Assembly: GCA_013399305.1 (NCBI GenBank)
Contig: VXAI01000020.1
Coordinates: 6,456,607 to 6,520,606, forward strand
From: Rostratula benghalensis
Lineage: Eukaryota; Chordata; Aves; Charadriiformes; Rostratulidae
Length of the DNA stretch: 64,000 nt
Direction of reading: 5' to 3'
Part shown: piece after piece, positions 12,436 to 24,260 of the stretch
Position numbering within the stretch: position 1 is the first letter of the stretch
Layout of the letters: each line of letters opens with the position of its first letter
Made by a program: the position numbers and the translations under genes
The notes under the pieces: generated by a model
What the model was told of the DNA's origin: nothing
Seen by the model: only the letters and a program-made list of their open reading frames with translations
Databases searched by the model: none

Positions 12436-12640
12436 GCTGTTGGGATGAACTTCCAAGGGAGAAGTGGGTTTGCCATCTTTTGAAGTCTTTGGATGTCTTT
12501 TTTGGAAGACAGTGAAACACAAGTAATTGGGTTAACAACAGGAGTAAGTGAATGCAATTGGATGGCCTTTATAATTGAGAAGGGGAGGCCAGATGATCTA
12601 ACGATTTCTTCTGGCCATAAAAATCTAAGGATCCATGAAT
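12436..12640 (+). mobile_element. Ancient CR1 LINE 3' end
   Basis: Blocks in the correct order for the old sauropsid CR1 3' end: a ccaagggagaagtgggttt segment, then tcttttgaagtctttggatg, then gaaacacaagtaattgggtt, then a gatgatctaacgatttcttc segment, and finally tggccataaaaatctaagga with a ccatgaa terminus. The element lies on the plus strand and is 5'-truncated. It is more diverged than the copy at 10098. A 109-codon minus-strand frame here is merely its antisense. Confidence 0.85.
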
Positions 12641-12644
12641 TGTA

Positions 12645-15600
12645 AATGCAAAGCACCTCAGACAAGCCTGGTGAGGAATTGGCATGATGCTATCCAGCTA
12701 ATTAGCTATATAGCTACTGCCAAACATTTATGAACGTCCAGGTGAACGCACCCCAGCTTAGCTGCTATGTTAACGTGCTCTGCTCTAACATCTTTCATTG
12801 TTGTCAGTGGAATGTTAATAGATGGTGGCAGCACAACAGGGGTGAGGACGGACAACAGGGAAAAGTTTAAGATAATGTCATCAGAACTGAGTGCTGTCAC
12901 AGTGTAATGGTCTCCTGCTGGTACTTGAATGCAGAGGAACTCACGGAAAATTAAACATCAAGGCATGTTCGTTTGCAAAGCTGGAGATAGGGATCCTATG
13001 ACAATCTCCTGTTACAATAGGCTTATTTCTTCTTTACTAAATGGTTGTGGAAGCAGTGGACCAATATTTGCAATTTTTTTTTTCTGCGTGGCCAGAAGCC
13101 AGGTGTACTTTATTGTGTACTTCATTTAAACGGGGGAGCATTTATCTACTGAATGAAAGATTAAAAAACATGAGTTCAGAATGGATTCTGAGTCTGCTGG
13201 TAATTCTGCTCCTGCTTATAATTTCCCTAGCTCCTGGGTCAGGGGCACTTGTGATGTCAGCTGCAGAGCAACATTTTAATTTTTTGATTTTAATTAGAAT
13301 GTACCTTACAGTTTGGACTTAGTAGATGCACTCCCCCAGACAGCTACTACCACTTAATAAATAGCTTATTAAGATGCAGTGTCTCAGTCAGTTTGAGTTG
13401 TGTGTTCTTACGTAAGACATACTGCGTTGCAGACCCAGGTATTGTGCCAAAAGTTTAATGAAAATAAACCTGGACTTTCTCCGTAGACTTTAAATGAAGT
13501 ATGACAAGGCCCTGAATTTCCCCTTCTGCATAGAAAAGACATAGGACTTTATTGTGATAATTCCTTAGGACACGCTAAAAGAATATAGAGAAACAAGCGC
13601 AATTTATATATTCATATGACTCCAGCAAGTAGTATGTAAAAAAACCTACCTGATTATTGTAAGGCCCAGTCACAGAACAACCATGAGAGTTGGCAATGCT
13701 GCTTCACAATTAATAATGTGTGATAGGTCCAGTAACCAGCAACAGCTACTTGTTATTCTTTTGTTAGCTGTGAAGCCATGTTACATTTGGATTCAGTTTT
13801 GTACATATCTAAGCTTGTGGCTACCTGGATGTAGGATTTTGGCTCGGATTCAATTATAATTTGCATGTTATCCGACTAGCTGAAGTCTTTTTAATCTATG
13901 TTGTTTAATACAGGGCAGCCACCAAGCATAAACACTACTGTGTGACTGCTAGCATATAAGTAAAGCATTTTTAGCCCCTAAATATTTTTCAAGACTTGCC
14001 TATACTCATCCTTTATTAGGTTTACCTTATGCCAATAATTTCACCAAACTTTTTGAAGAGGTTTTCTGAGGAAAACAGGTTTCTCTTCTAATATATTTTT
14101 GAATTCCTTTTAATCAAAAATGAATGGTTTAATAAAGTTGTCGCACGTATGGTCACCTCTGAGAGGAAATGCAGAATTTATTTCTTTGATGTATATTTCT
14201 TCAGTCTTTCCATAAATTGTAGCAGATTTGTTGCATTGATGAGAATGCTAAATTGGTAAGAGTATAGCTTTTTCCTTTTTTTTTCTTTTATCCTGCCTGT
14301 ACTTTCCGACATTATGTAGTCCTGGATGTGGAAAAGTTTGATGAACAGTAGTCTTTCAGCAGGACACATCATCTGTAATCTTTCACTATTGTCCTTTGTC
14401 CTGCAACAGCTGACAAGATAGAGTACCTGCACAGCAGATGATATTTTCCAGATATCAGTGAAAACCTGATGTTATTTCTTAAGAATGCAGCAGCTACACT
14501 ACAAACTGGAACACCACCACACTAGATCTCTCACTGGTTTCCCACCTGCCTTGCTGCAGAAGCATTTGCCCTTGCTGACTGCATTGAAGATACTTTTAAA
14601 ATTGGCTGTTAATAGCTGTAGCTTCTCCACTGGTATGAAGGCTAGGAATAGAAAATGCAGTCCTCAGAATGCAGAGGGATCATTTAGGAAAATGCTAGGC
14701 TGATAGTGCTAATTACATATGCAGAAAGATCAGAGTGCTGGAAGTGAGCCTGACTCTGCAGAGGTGTGCTCATTCATAAACATGAGAGCCACCTTTCTCA
14801 TCATGCATATAGTATCTCATATTGGAGGCAGTGGGAATAACTCTGTTACGTTATCCTGTCAGATCTAGCACACTGAACAGGGCAGGACTGGCTTGGTAGC
14901 AGAGGCCGAGGGTTCTTGGAAAACACTTAAAATGTTGCAAGAAATGCTTTCAATACAAACCTCTCGGGTTTGATAGGTGAATTTATCAGATTTCCTGTAC
15001 TTCCTCCCTTTCTTCTGTCCTGGCAGTATATATTATATAAATATAGACATCACAATGAAATCATCATTATGTCTGTATCAGCTCTCCTGAGTTGATGTAA
15101 CATGGATGAAATAGCTTAAAATAGGATGAATATTGTACTGAGCTCTTGACCACGTGTTTCTTTAAGTAGAGGGATATTAGGTCTTTTTTCCTGGCAGAAT
15201 GATTCTGTTTGCCCATCTAAAATTCTGTCTGTTCTTTCATTTGAAAAAAGAGGATCCCATTTCACTTTCTCCCCTGATAAACTGCTTTGTTCCTTCTTTG
15301 CATTTTGGTGATGGTGAAATAATTCTAAGACAGAAATGCCTTTCAGAAGACACTTGCGGGAAAACACTTTAGGTATTTTGAGGCTTATTCTTATAAAATC
15401 TCCCCTCCCCTATTTTGATCCTGTGCTTAAGTACCTTTGACTTCAGGAAAATGAGGGCATGTATCTAAAGTTAAAATATACTAACTGCTCTCCTGAGTAT
15501 TGATGTGTTCCTAGGACCTAAAGACCTAAGCTTGTAAATTGCAGTGAAATTCTTAGAGATGAAAGAAATGTTTTTCATCTTTCATTGTATTTCCCCTTTA

Positions 15601-16650
15601 GGATAAAACCCGCACTACTGAATAATAAGTAATAATATAGAAAACCATTAATTTGGGCATATTAGGACATATGAGCCCCAACAAAACAAAAATATAATTG
15701 AAAATTTGGAAATGATGTGGAAGATATATCTGAGACAGGTTTTTGTCATATTTAGCTTGTAGGCTAGCTAAAAACTGGGAAAATTGCATACATCTAGGAA
15801 GTGCCATTACATATATTTTCAAAATACCTCTACAGAGAAAAAAACAAAAAAAAATTAAAAAGTCCTGAAATCCTTCAAGCAAAAGCTTTGAAACGGGACA
15901 AATGGTTCTCAGTGCCCTCATCAATAAAGCAGTGTTTTGGCTCTGCTTTTAGCAGACAAAGTGCAGGAAGTTTAGAGCGGGAGCTGTGAGGGGAAGGCCC
16001 TGTGACATGGCGAGGTGTCGCAGCTGATCCAGATCAGGCACTGCAGCAAGGCCAGTGCCTTCATGTCCTAGCCAGCTAGAGGGTGGAGGGGCAAGCTGCA
16101 AAAGGCAATTTGCCCTTGTGCCCGAGCACTTTGGCTTTCTACTGCTCTTAAGGCCTTACCTGTGAGCAGAAAGGGCAGTGCCCCGGAGCGGGAGAGCTGG
16201 TGGCGGCGGGAACATGGCAGCTGCACCGCACCATGGCGGCAGCTCCTGGGACAGGCTGTGGCGCTTCTGCCAAGCAAGTCATCGACAGGAGCTGAAAAGC
16301 ATTTAACAGGCTTGTGCTAGAGAGCAACATCATTACAGCAGGGTTGCAAGAATAACTACGAGAGGTTTATCCAAATTGCCTCATAAAATGGAAGAAAACA
16401 GAGCACTTGGTTTGCCCTGTTTGAAGTACTGGAGGAAGCCCGAGGGCCTGGCTCTTCCCTCACACCCATGGGGGCTGCGGCAGCCAGTGGTGTTTGGCCG
16501 GTTTAAAGGTGGTGTGAGACCAAACAGGGCTTTTAATGCGAGTGGACATGACTGGGTTTAATTAGTCCCGGGTGCAACCGCAGGGATTGAAAGGGGATTA
16601 GGCTCCGGATCACTTTGGCCATGCAAGAGCTGGGGTGTGGTGGGGTGGCT
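12645..16650. other. Non-coding stretch, no gene seen
   Basis: Mostly AT-rich. Homeodomain-type motifs occur near 13270-13300 (gattttaattagaatg). GC content rises after about 15960, leading into the CpG-rich segment. The longest frame is 108 codons (15598-15924 minus), unrecognised. No RNA gene or transposon end was seen. Confidence 0.5.
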
Positions 16651-16654
16651 GAGC

Positions 16655-17090
16655 CCCGCGGGCAGCCCAGGATCCATGGTGACCAGGGCTGAGCTTGCCG
16701 AGTGGCCGTGATGGCTTGTGCCCGAGTGGAGCTCGCCTGGCCAGGCCCCGCCGCCTCAGCGCAGTTGGGCTGGATCACGCCTGACACGGGGAGAGAGAGG
16801 GAGCAGCCGCGGCTCCAGCCTGTCGGGCCGCTCGGCAGGTTGATGGATGTGCTTGGGCTGCGAGCGCTCGCCACCCCAGCCAGTCCAGCCCATCCACAAT
16901 GAGTTACAGTTTCCCGGCTTCCCTCCCGGCACCTCCTCCTCCCCCTTCCTCCCTGCCGCTTGGCCCTCAAAGCCCTGTCCTCGCACGGCGGTGCCCGCTG
17001 GGGCAGGCTGCCATCACCCCAGTGAAGAGCCCCCGCCGAGGCCCTGGGCGAGGGAAAGGCGCTAGGCCATCCTTCTGCTTTCCGACCAGG
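16655..17090. promoter_or_regulatory. CpG-rich island-like segment
   Basis: By hand count there are about 31 CpG dinucleotides in roughly 436 bases, at close to two-thirds GC. The observed/expected ratio is near 0.6-0.7, far above the surrounding AT-rich DNA. Islands of this kind often mark promoters or developmental enhancers. No TATA box or obvious first exon was identified, so direction is unassigned. Long open frames on both strands here (up to 187 codons, minus) are low-complexity and Pro/Ser/Arg-rich, as expected by chance in CpG-rich DNA. Confidence 0.5.
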
Positions 17091-17329
17091 AGACATTTTC
17101 CTGCCTGGTTGGAAGGGCCTGAGGTTTAACTAAAGAGGGGACAGTGCAAGTGTGGTGCTGGGGGCCTGGCTGGGGAGCGGGACCCATTCCCAGCCCCCCT
17201 CTCGCCTCTCTGGCCCTCAGTGGCCTCCCACCTCCTCCCGGGAAGCTGTCCGCAGGGGAGCCGTCCCGAGGAAGCTCACAGCGCTGCTGTCTCCCAGGGA
17301 AAATGTGCTCCAGCCCCGTTGTGTTCCCA

Positions 17330-17620
17330 CCAGCTTCTTTTTTCCTCTCCACGCATCTGTTTTCGTTTTCTTCACGTTTATACTTTAAAGATGATGTTCG
17401 CCCCTCCACATCCCTTCCCTCTCCACCCTCCCCTCTTTTTCCCTCCCCCCCAGGAAGATGAATTTCATCTGCGCCTTGAAACAGGGCAAGAAACAATAAA
17501 TATTTATGGGTACCAGGGGAAGGTTGAACTGTAAACCACTACTTATCCCTACGTCTCTTATGAAAGGAATTAGCATTGCAAAATTTACATTAGGAAAAAG
17601 AAAAAAAGAAGAGGAGAGAG
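17330..17620. promoter_or_regulatory. Candidate conserved element with splice-acceptor-like site
   Basis: A long pyrimidine tract (about 17398-17450) ends in cag at 17451-17453, a strong match to a 3' splice site. After it, one frame stays open for 26 codons (17454-17531) to a TAA. The following text includes aacaataaatatttatgg, a SOX-type AACAAT beside an AT palindrome. The position just downstream of the CpG-rich segment is suggestive. I recognise no protein here, and enhancer or non-coding exon are both possible. Confidence 0.28.
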
Positions 17621-17624
17621 AAGC

Positions 17625-20600
17625 ACTTCTATGATGTGAAAATGCTATGCCGCATACCCATTTAAACTGGAGCAAACTACTTCTCACAGGGCCAAATCTG
17701 GGGCATGGCCTTTTAACTGTAATGGCCAAATTAAAACAAATGGCCAAAATTAAACACTCTGGCTCTTGCTGAATGTGAAAGTTCAAGTGATGAGGAAATG
17801 CGCGTGTAGCAGACCACTTTTCCTACAGTTTTATTTGAATGAAGTCTTAGAGTGTTTTTTTGAAACAGTTTTAAGCATATTCAGAGATACTGTACAGATA
17901 AAGATACATAAGAACATAAAAATACCAATGTATGCAGCCAAGCAAAAACAGCTTATATGCCTCTAAATCCAGAAGGGACCACAATAACAGTGTTCTGTAT
18001 GGGTTGTTAAAAGCCCAGGCAAAGATAAAACTCCAATAAAAAGTGCATTCTTTTATGTTCAGTGTTAAAGGAAAGGCAATGTAAAATGAGGATTTATGTT
18101 TGTGGAGGCCGGCAGAGGAATACAGGCCCTTTAATAACCTGGTGCTGCAGGAGAGGGAGCAAGCTGCAGTGAGGTTTCAAGAGCTCTCTCTGGCAATGGA
18201 AAGCGCCCGAGGGAAACTGGCTCTTTTGGAGCAGGGCTGAAGGCTTGGAGCTGGGCAAGGAGTACAGGGATGCTCAGTAGATTGCCTGCTTCCCTGCTAA
18301 ATCTTGGTAGAGCACCTAGACTTAAAAATCCTCATTTTTTCATTATTCAACATCCCTGTTGAAGTCAGTTTTGGAGTTTGCTTCTAGTGACCTTTACCAT
18401 CTGGCTTTTCTTTGAGCAAGGGTGATCCCCAAGGGGCCTTCGCACCAAAATCAGGTTACTGTTGCCTTCAGTACAAGCAAGATCATGTTCTAAAATTGCC
18501 CATTCTGGTATTACTGTAGACCTGCAATGGATGATTCAAGTGGGCAGGAGTACTTACCTGGTATATGGACAGTAAAAAAGGCTTTTTCTTTTCCATGTTG
18601 GTATTCCCAGTGGAGTAATACTGTAGCTGCTGGGGATGAAGCATTTGGACTTTTAGTGAACTTGGGCTGGTGGATCTTAACATAACTGAGACTCCAACTT
18701 GAATTTTCACTGACAAAGGTCAGCCTCAGTCTCTCTTTCTGCTGCTTCCTCAGATGAGGTCAAATTGGAAGAAACCTCAGTTCCTTGGTAACTTTTGCCC
18801 TCTGTTTATTCATCAAAGTTAGCCATAGTAAGTTCACCCCAAATCTTCTTACTACATTCCTGTTTTTTTTTTTTTTTTAAATGCATCTAGATACTGTTTT
18901 CTTGGGTCTGTGAAAAGAAAACAGAACAGAATCAGGAACTGAATCAGTCAGATTTCATTGTCTCAATATAAGATCAATAAGAGCATTTTTCAGAGGACAA
19001 TGATTCACACGGAGTTGCTGGGAAGGGTGCGGTGCTTCAATAACATCCTAAAAGCCATGCAGTGACAAGGTTTCTTTGTTCCTTCACTTCTCTCCCAGAG
19101 ACAAGCAAACTTGTCATTTGTTCAATGGGATTGCTAAATTAGTTTTCCTCCTGAGTAAGAAAATTACTACTAAAATATGGTCTTACTCTGAGTCTCTGTA
19201 AATCTTTTGAAGGATGGAAGAGGAGAGGAGGGTTTTTTGTCTCCCATTTTAACACCAGCATTTTTATCCAGGTCATTTCTTGTGTACAGTAGGCTTCAAC
19301 AAGCTTTATGACATGGAGCTTCTGCAAATTCAGTCCATGACAGGAAGCTGAAGCTGATATGAATGTTAAACAACATAAATGACAAGAAAATGTCAGAATA
19401 GTTGTACTACAAAATAAATTTTTATAGTATTGTGAAGGCTGTTATTAAGCTTTTATAAGTAAAGGTCTGTTCTCAGAGCTCTTAGAAAGTTCCTGACTGT
19501 CTACTGGTACATTTTAAATCTGTTTTCCTAAAAATCAGATTTGATCAGTGTTGGAAAATCCACTCATATATTGGCTTTCTTTTTTTTCCCCTCAATAATG
19601 TTCATGTGATTTTTCAGGGCTTCAGGGTAGTTTAGGATGTAATGCATGATGCTATTTTGTGAGGACATTAATTTTAGAGGTGACGTTTCTAAATTCAGCA
19701 GCAGAGGGAGAAGAGGGACTGACTAAAGAGACATAGGTATGGTCTGCCAACCTCCATCTACCTAGTGATTTTATTTAAAAGCACAAGTGCTGCAGGAGAG
19801 GTTTTCAGTGATTTGTGTGAGTGATAATGACCCATTACATAATATATCTTAAATTTCCAATGACTCCACCGAGTTCAGTTTACCACTGGTATCAGCTGGT
19901 AACAAGCAAAACGGGGTGAGTGCTTTGATGTTGTACCACAGTGCCTGGAGCCTGCCTGAAACTTGGTGCTGTGATCCAGATCCTATATTGCACATGGAAA
20001 CTCTTCCCAAAAGTATCTTCTTTGAGATAAAACGATCAGCAGAAAGAGAGTATATGGAATTGCCACCTTTTTCCAGCTACATGGCATCATTTATTTGGAT
20101 AATTTTGGGGTTGTCATCCCCAGACCCAGGCTTTCCCAGACTTTGGAGGTTAGCTGTGTTAAAATTCAGCTCTAACTATCTCCAAGTATTCTGCTGCTAC
20201 CTTTAAAAGCATAGAACAAAAGCAATAAAATCAATTCATTGACTCTCTCTGGGTACAAAGAGGTTTGAGTCAAGATCTGACAGGCTTATCTGGAAGTATC
20301 TAAGTAGTCTTGAGTTTGGTGGTGGTTGAAATTTTAGTGCCAGGGCACGTTTGTGTTGATATATTCCTGCAATGTGTTCTATGCTTAATAAAAATAATGA
20401 AATGGCAATTTTGCATTTATTTCTGATAAATACGTAACAGTTTTAAGTGGTGTGTTTAGTGTAAAAATAAGTAATTTCTGTTTCCAAAGTGTTTTTTAGA
20501 AAATTCAAAAATATAAAGAAAAAGGAGTTTATGTTAATTTACAATTTCAAGAAAAACAGTAATTTCATGGTGCTAATGACAAATCCTGAAAAATGGATTT

Positions 20601-21575
20601 AGAGTTTCATATATTTTTATCAATATTAGGGAAGGGCATTGAGATTAAGAGAATATAATTGGTGAAAACGAATGTAGTTTACTTATGTAAGGTATAAAAT
20701 ATGATAGCAGCTTGTAATTATGGATAGAAGAGGAACACAGTCTGTCTGAAATTCAATGCCTCTGCACACATTTTGAGGTATGTGGGACTACAGGAGAAAA
20801 AGATCCCAGACAATTGGATGTCGAGAAGAGAGAGGGTCCTGTGAAGGGCCTTGTGCGAGAGGCTGTTGCTGCTGTCTGGTGCCGCTCCAACGTTTTGGTG
20901 GGGCTGGGGTAGTCCTTGCAGCCCTCAAGCACTGCAGCCAGCAGCAGATTCTCTGTAGATGGCACATCCTCACCCGAGTCAGAATCTGCATCTCAGTAGG
21001 ACGTAGAGAACACTGCTGATGCGGGTAGAGTTTTTTGGAAAACATAATAAAAATCTTCACAATTGCTGGTCTTAAGTGTTCTGTAGAGTTAATTTACTTC
21101 AGGTTGCCCTAATCCTAGTTCCACCTGGGATCCTTCTGTTTACCTAATTCCCTCTGAACTTGCAGGTTGGATGTGGTATTTTCCTTGCTTTCCTGCTCTA
21201 ATCTGTTGGGTCATGTCGCTGCACACCACTACACATACACTGCCGTCCACTGCAAAGAGGCTCTGTTTCATGAGTTGAGTCTTAATTAGAGTTTACCAAA
21301 ATGTTTTTTCAGTCTTGGAAACCAACGTGCTAAGTTATTACTATAATGATTTTTACTATTTAATTACATTTCAGTAATGTCTATAATGTTTTGGGTATGT
21401 TTTAGATGCTGACCTTCTTGGGAATGAAATCCTTGTAGCTTTTAATGTGATTTAGATCCTCTGAAGGTTAATAGTTCTAGATGCTGGTCCCAGTCCTTTC
21501 CACCTTGTTACACGTTGATTCAGCCCACCCTGTAAGTGTTTATTAAGCTACAGAATACCCTGGAGAAGTAGACAA
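17625..21575. other. Non-coding stretch, no gene seen
   Basis: AT-rich DNA with T16 at 18863-18878. A weak CR1-like phrase (aaatccagaagggaccacaa, about 17965-17984) is listed separately. Frames reach 96 codons and are unrecognised. The interval 20380-20720 is notably AT-rich and featureless. Confidence 0.55.
17958..18005 (-). mobile_element. Possible CR1-like scrap
   Basis: ccagaagggaccacaataac followed by gttctgtat resembles the old sauropsid CR1 phrase ccagaagggaccattatgat...cctgtat. It is a single short match with no supporting flank. Confidence 0.25.
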
Positions 21576-21579
21576 CTCC

Positions 21580-21705
21580 CCTGTATACATTAGATGAAAG
21601 CCTGAAATGTAGGAAAAGTCATGTGATTTGCTCAAATCTGCGCAATTCTACAGCAGAGGTGGAAGCAGAATCCAGGTGCTCCAGTCTGGCTCTTACAGCA
21701 TGTCT
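21580..21705 (-). mobile_element. MIR-type SINE remnant
   Basis: Plus-strand text aagtcatgtgatttgctcaa, then a cagcagaggtggaagcagaa segment, then atccaggtgctccagtctgg follows the reverse complement of the MIR core (tgacttgctcaaggtcacacagc...gcagagc...gaacccaggtctcctgactcc). The element is on the minus strand. It is ancient and degraded, and no tail was recognised. Confidence 0.65.
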
Positions 21706-21709
21706 ATGT

Positions 21710-24200
21710 GGAGAGGGCTGGAGTGTCCTAGGGCATCACATAGGTTTTCAGCCTGGCATCCGTGGGTGACTTTTAAGAGACTCACCACAGGTAACTAAAA
21801 AAAGCCAGTATGGGCACACAAGTGCAACAGGGAGTGCGTGCCTGCCCTGACAATGATTAACATTCACAAGGTTGTAAACTCTTAGGAATAAACAACTGGT
21901 AGCACTGTATTCACAGTGGCACGGAGCTTAATACAGAAAACTAACTGTGGCATACCCATGCTAGCCTGCTTCACTCCTGTCCCACCAGGGCATGGAAAGG
22001 GTCAGCTAAGCCTAGAACACGTAGTGCATGGCAAACACTAGACAAAATTATCACCGTGCCATGCTGTGGCTTTCAATAAAGCAATTTTTTGAGGGCTGAT
22101 GCCATGGATAAAGGAAAAAAAATCTTTTCAAGTGTTTTTGATAAGAAGCACATCATGAAATCTGGGTGGAAGTTAGTCACATCCTCACCTGATAAGGAAG
22201 TTTTCTTCAGTAAACGAGTTGTGAAAGCCTGCTTGCAATTAGATGGAACAACTCCAGGTTCCAGAAATATATTTTCTAGGCCCTGATTTGTCATTACCAG
22301 ATTTGATCAACGCCCCTCTAAGCACAGCAGCCAGGTAGGGATCGGATCCAAAGCACATGCTGAGGGCTTTTAGCTCTGGATAGCATCAAGAGAATTGGAC
22401 TGAGATACTTCTGAGAAAGGGCTTGATATCCAGATAGGAGAGGTCATAAAAGCTATATGAAGGGAAAAAAGCCAGAGGACTGAGCTGGCTTGCAAGTGAG
22501 TTTCCAAGGGCATTTTATTTAAAAAGCAATTACAAAACTTGTTACAAATGCTAAGGGACCGAGGAAGGGATGAAGCAATCTCGTTAGTTGTATGAACCCT
22601 CTTCTGACAGCAAATCTACCCATAAGCGAGTAAGGCTGGTGTGACCGTAATATCTGAGCAGAGTGCAGAGTGACTCTTCCCCTGCAAACAATGATAGGAA
22701 AAATGTTCCTTGGCTTTGAAGAGAGGCCCATTGTGTTCAGTCAGATGCAAAGGCATCTTGTTTAGATTCTCGAAGGAAGAGTCTCAGGCTGGAAGGCTGG
22801 CCAGGAGTCTGGGCAAAAAAAGTGGTGGGGGAGGAGGCTGAGGATGCAGACCGGGGCAAAACATCATTAATGGTGAAAACAAGCAAGAAAAGGGACCTAA
22901 AGATAGTTATATTTTCAGGAATGTGTGTATACACCATGTGTGTGCATGTGCTGTACTTGAACTCAAAAATAGCATATTTCTGTTGTAATTACTCAAAGGT
23001 AGCTAAATCTCCTTTGTTTCAAAAATCACAGCTACACATATATATCTTGTGTGCTCATATGCGTGAGTGAATTTGTCTTTCCTCCTCTGTGTACATGGTT
23101 TTCCTTGGTAATAGGCCATGACTCTTCCATAATTTTTGCTAAATCTCCCTTCTACAGTTGCTCATCATTTTCCAAAATGCTGTATTTGTTTTTAGTTTTT
23201 CCACAATTGATCTTGACTAAAAAAAGAGTATTTAAAAAACTTGTAAAGTACAGCACAGGGCAGTATATGTATTTTGATCTCTACGTATATCTTTTCATTG
23301 ATCCAGGTTTATATTTCTTTCTTTATGGGGATGGAGAGCTGAATGGAGACAAATAAATAAAAAGAAACATGACATTGCTAATATAAATGACCAGGCCATT
23401 GCTTCAGTGTCAGAATGCAATTAGATCTGACCTGGGACTGGAATTCACTTCTCAGCAGGCCTGCTTAATGATTAGTTTTATTGTTTCTTCATCACCCCTA
23501 CTGGGGGGTTCATTTTTACTGGTAATGGAAAAAGACTGTTGCCCCTGGATAAAAAGCTGGTCATGAAAGACAAAGGGCTGATTGAGAACTGCTAGGCTTT
23601 TCAGCCCGCATACCACCTCTTCTTTGGCTGTCCTGGCTGACAGCAGGAAAAACAGTGAGAGGGGTCAAATCTTAAAGGGCCTCCGGGGTAAGGAGCATTG
23701 CGCTGCACACAGAAATTAGCTGGGGAGGCTTTTGTAGCTTTGAGCAGTTCTGATCACTCTTGTAAGACAAATTGAATGAGAATCTTTGCAGCGAGGTGTT
23801 GCAGGTACCAGACATTGCTAGTGTGATTAGTATTGAGTCTGAGACAGTAGGCACGGTTAGCAATGTAACTGTGGTTTGCAAACACCTGCTCACACTCCCA
23901 ATCCCAGCGTGCAGCTACAAGTACCCCTCTAGCAACAGCCCGAAATTTCCCAACAGCTGCAACAGGTAACGACTAGTTTAAACCCTTGGCAAAACTGGTG
24001 TGCCGGCTGCTACCTGTTCGGAAGTGTTTCCAAAGGGGTTTATTATAAGACCTGGCATAAATAAGAAGAATACAAATAGTTCCTGTTTGTTTGCTTTGGT
24101 TCACTGGGTACATGAAACATGTAGGGTGACTCACAAAGTTGTAGGATGAGTCTGAGGTAGAATTACAGACCTTGTGCTATCTGATATTATGAGATGTAAC
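21710..24200. other. Non-coding stretch, no gene seen
   Basis: Mixed-composition DNA with short frames only (the longest is 101 codons at 23051-23356 plus, AT-rich and unrecognised). No transposon boundary or RNA gene was seen. Confidence 0.55.
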
Positions 24201-24204
24201 AGGT

Positions 24205-24260
24205 GTCTGTGAAGGCAGTTTCCCCATCTGGAAACAGCGCTTCGGGGAATTTAGGCTGCT
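24205..24260 (+). mobile_element. Possible MIR scrap
   Basis: ggcagtttccccatctggaa (about 24213-24232) matches the MIR phrase cagtttccccatctgtaaaa. The flanks do not extend the match convincingly. Confidence 0.3.

Noticed and set aside
12336..12665. 109-codon minus-strand frame
   Set aside because: It is the antisense of the ancient CR1 3' end, which explains it fully.
16533..17096. 187-codon minus-strand open frame, the longest in the window
   Set aside because: It lies in CpG-rich DNA where stops are rare, overlaps several equally open frames on both strands, is low-complexity and shows no recognisable domain.
17062..17786. Overlapping 144- and 133-codon minus-strand frames
   Set aside because: They cross the purine complement of a pyrimidine tract, are low-complexity and unrecognised, and have no splice structure.
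22318..22360. Faint reverse MIR-like phrase near agcacagcagccaggtaggg
   Set aside because: The match is too short and too diverged to separate from chance.
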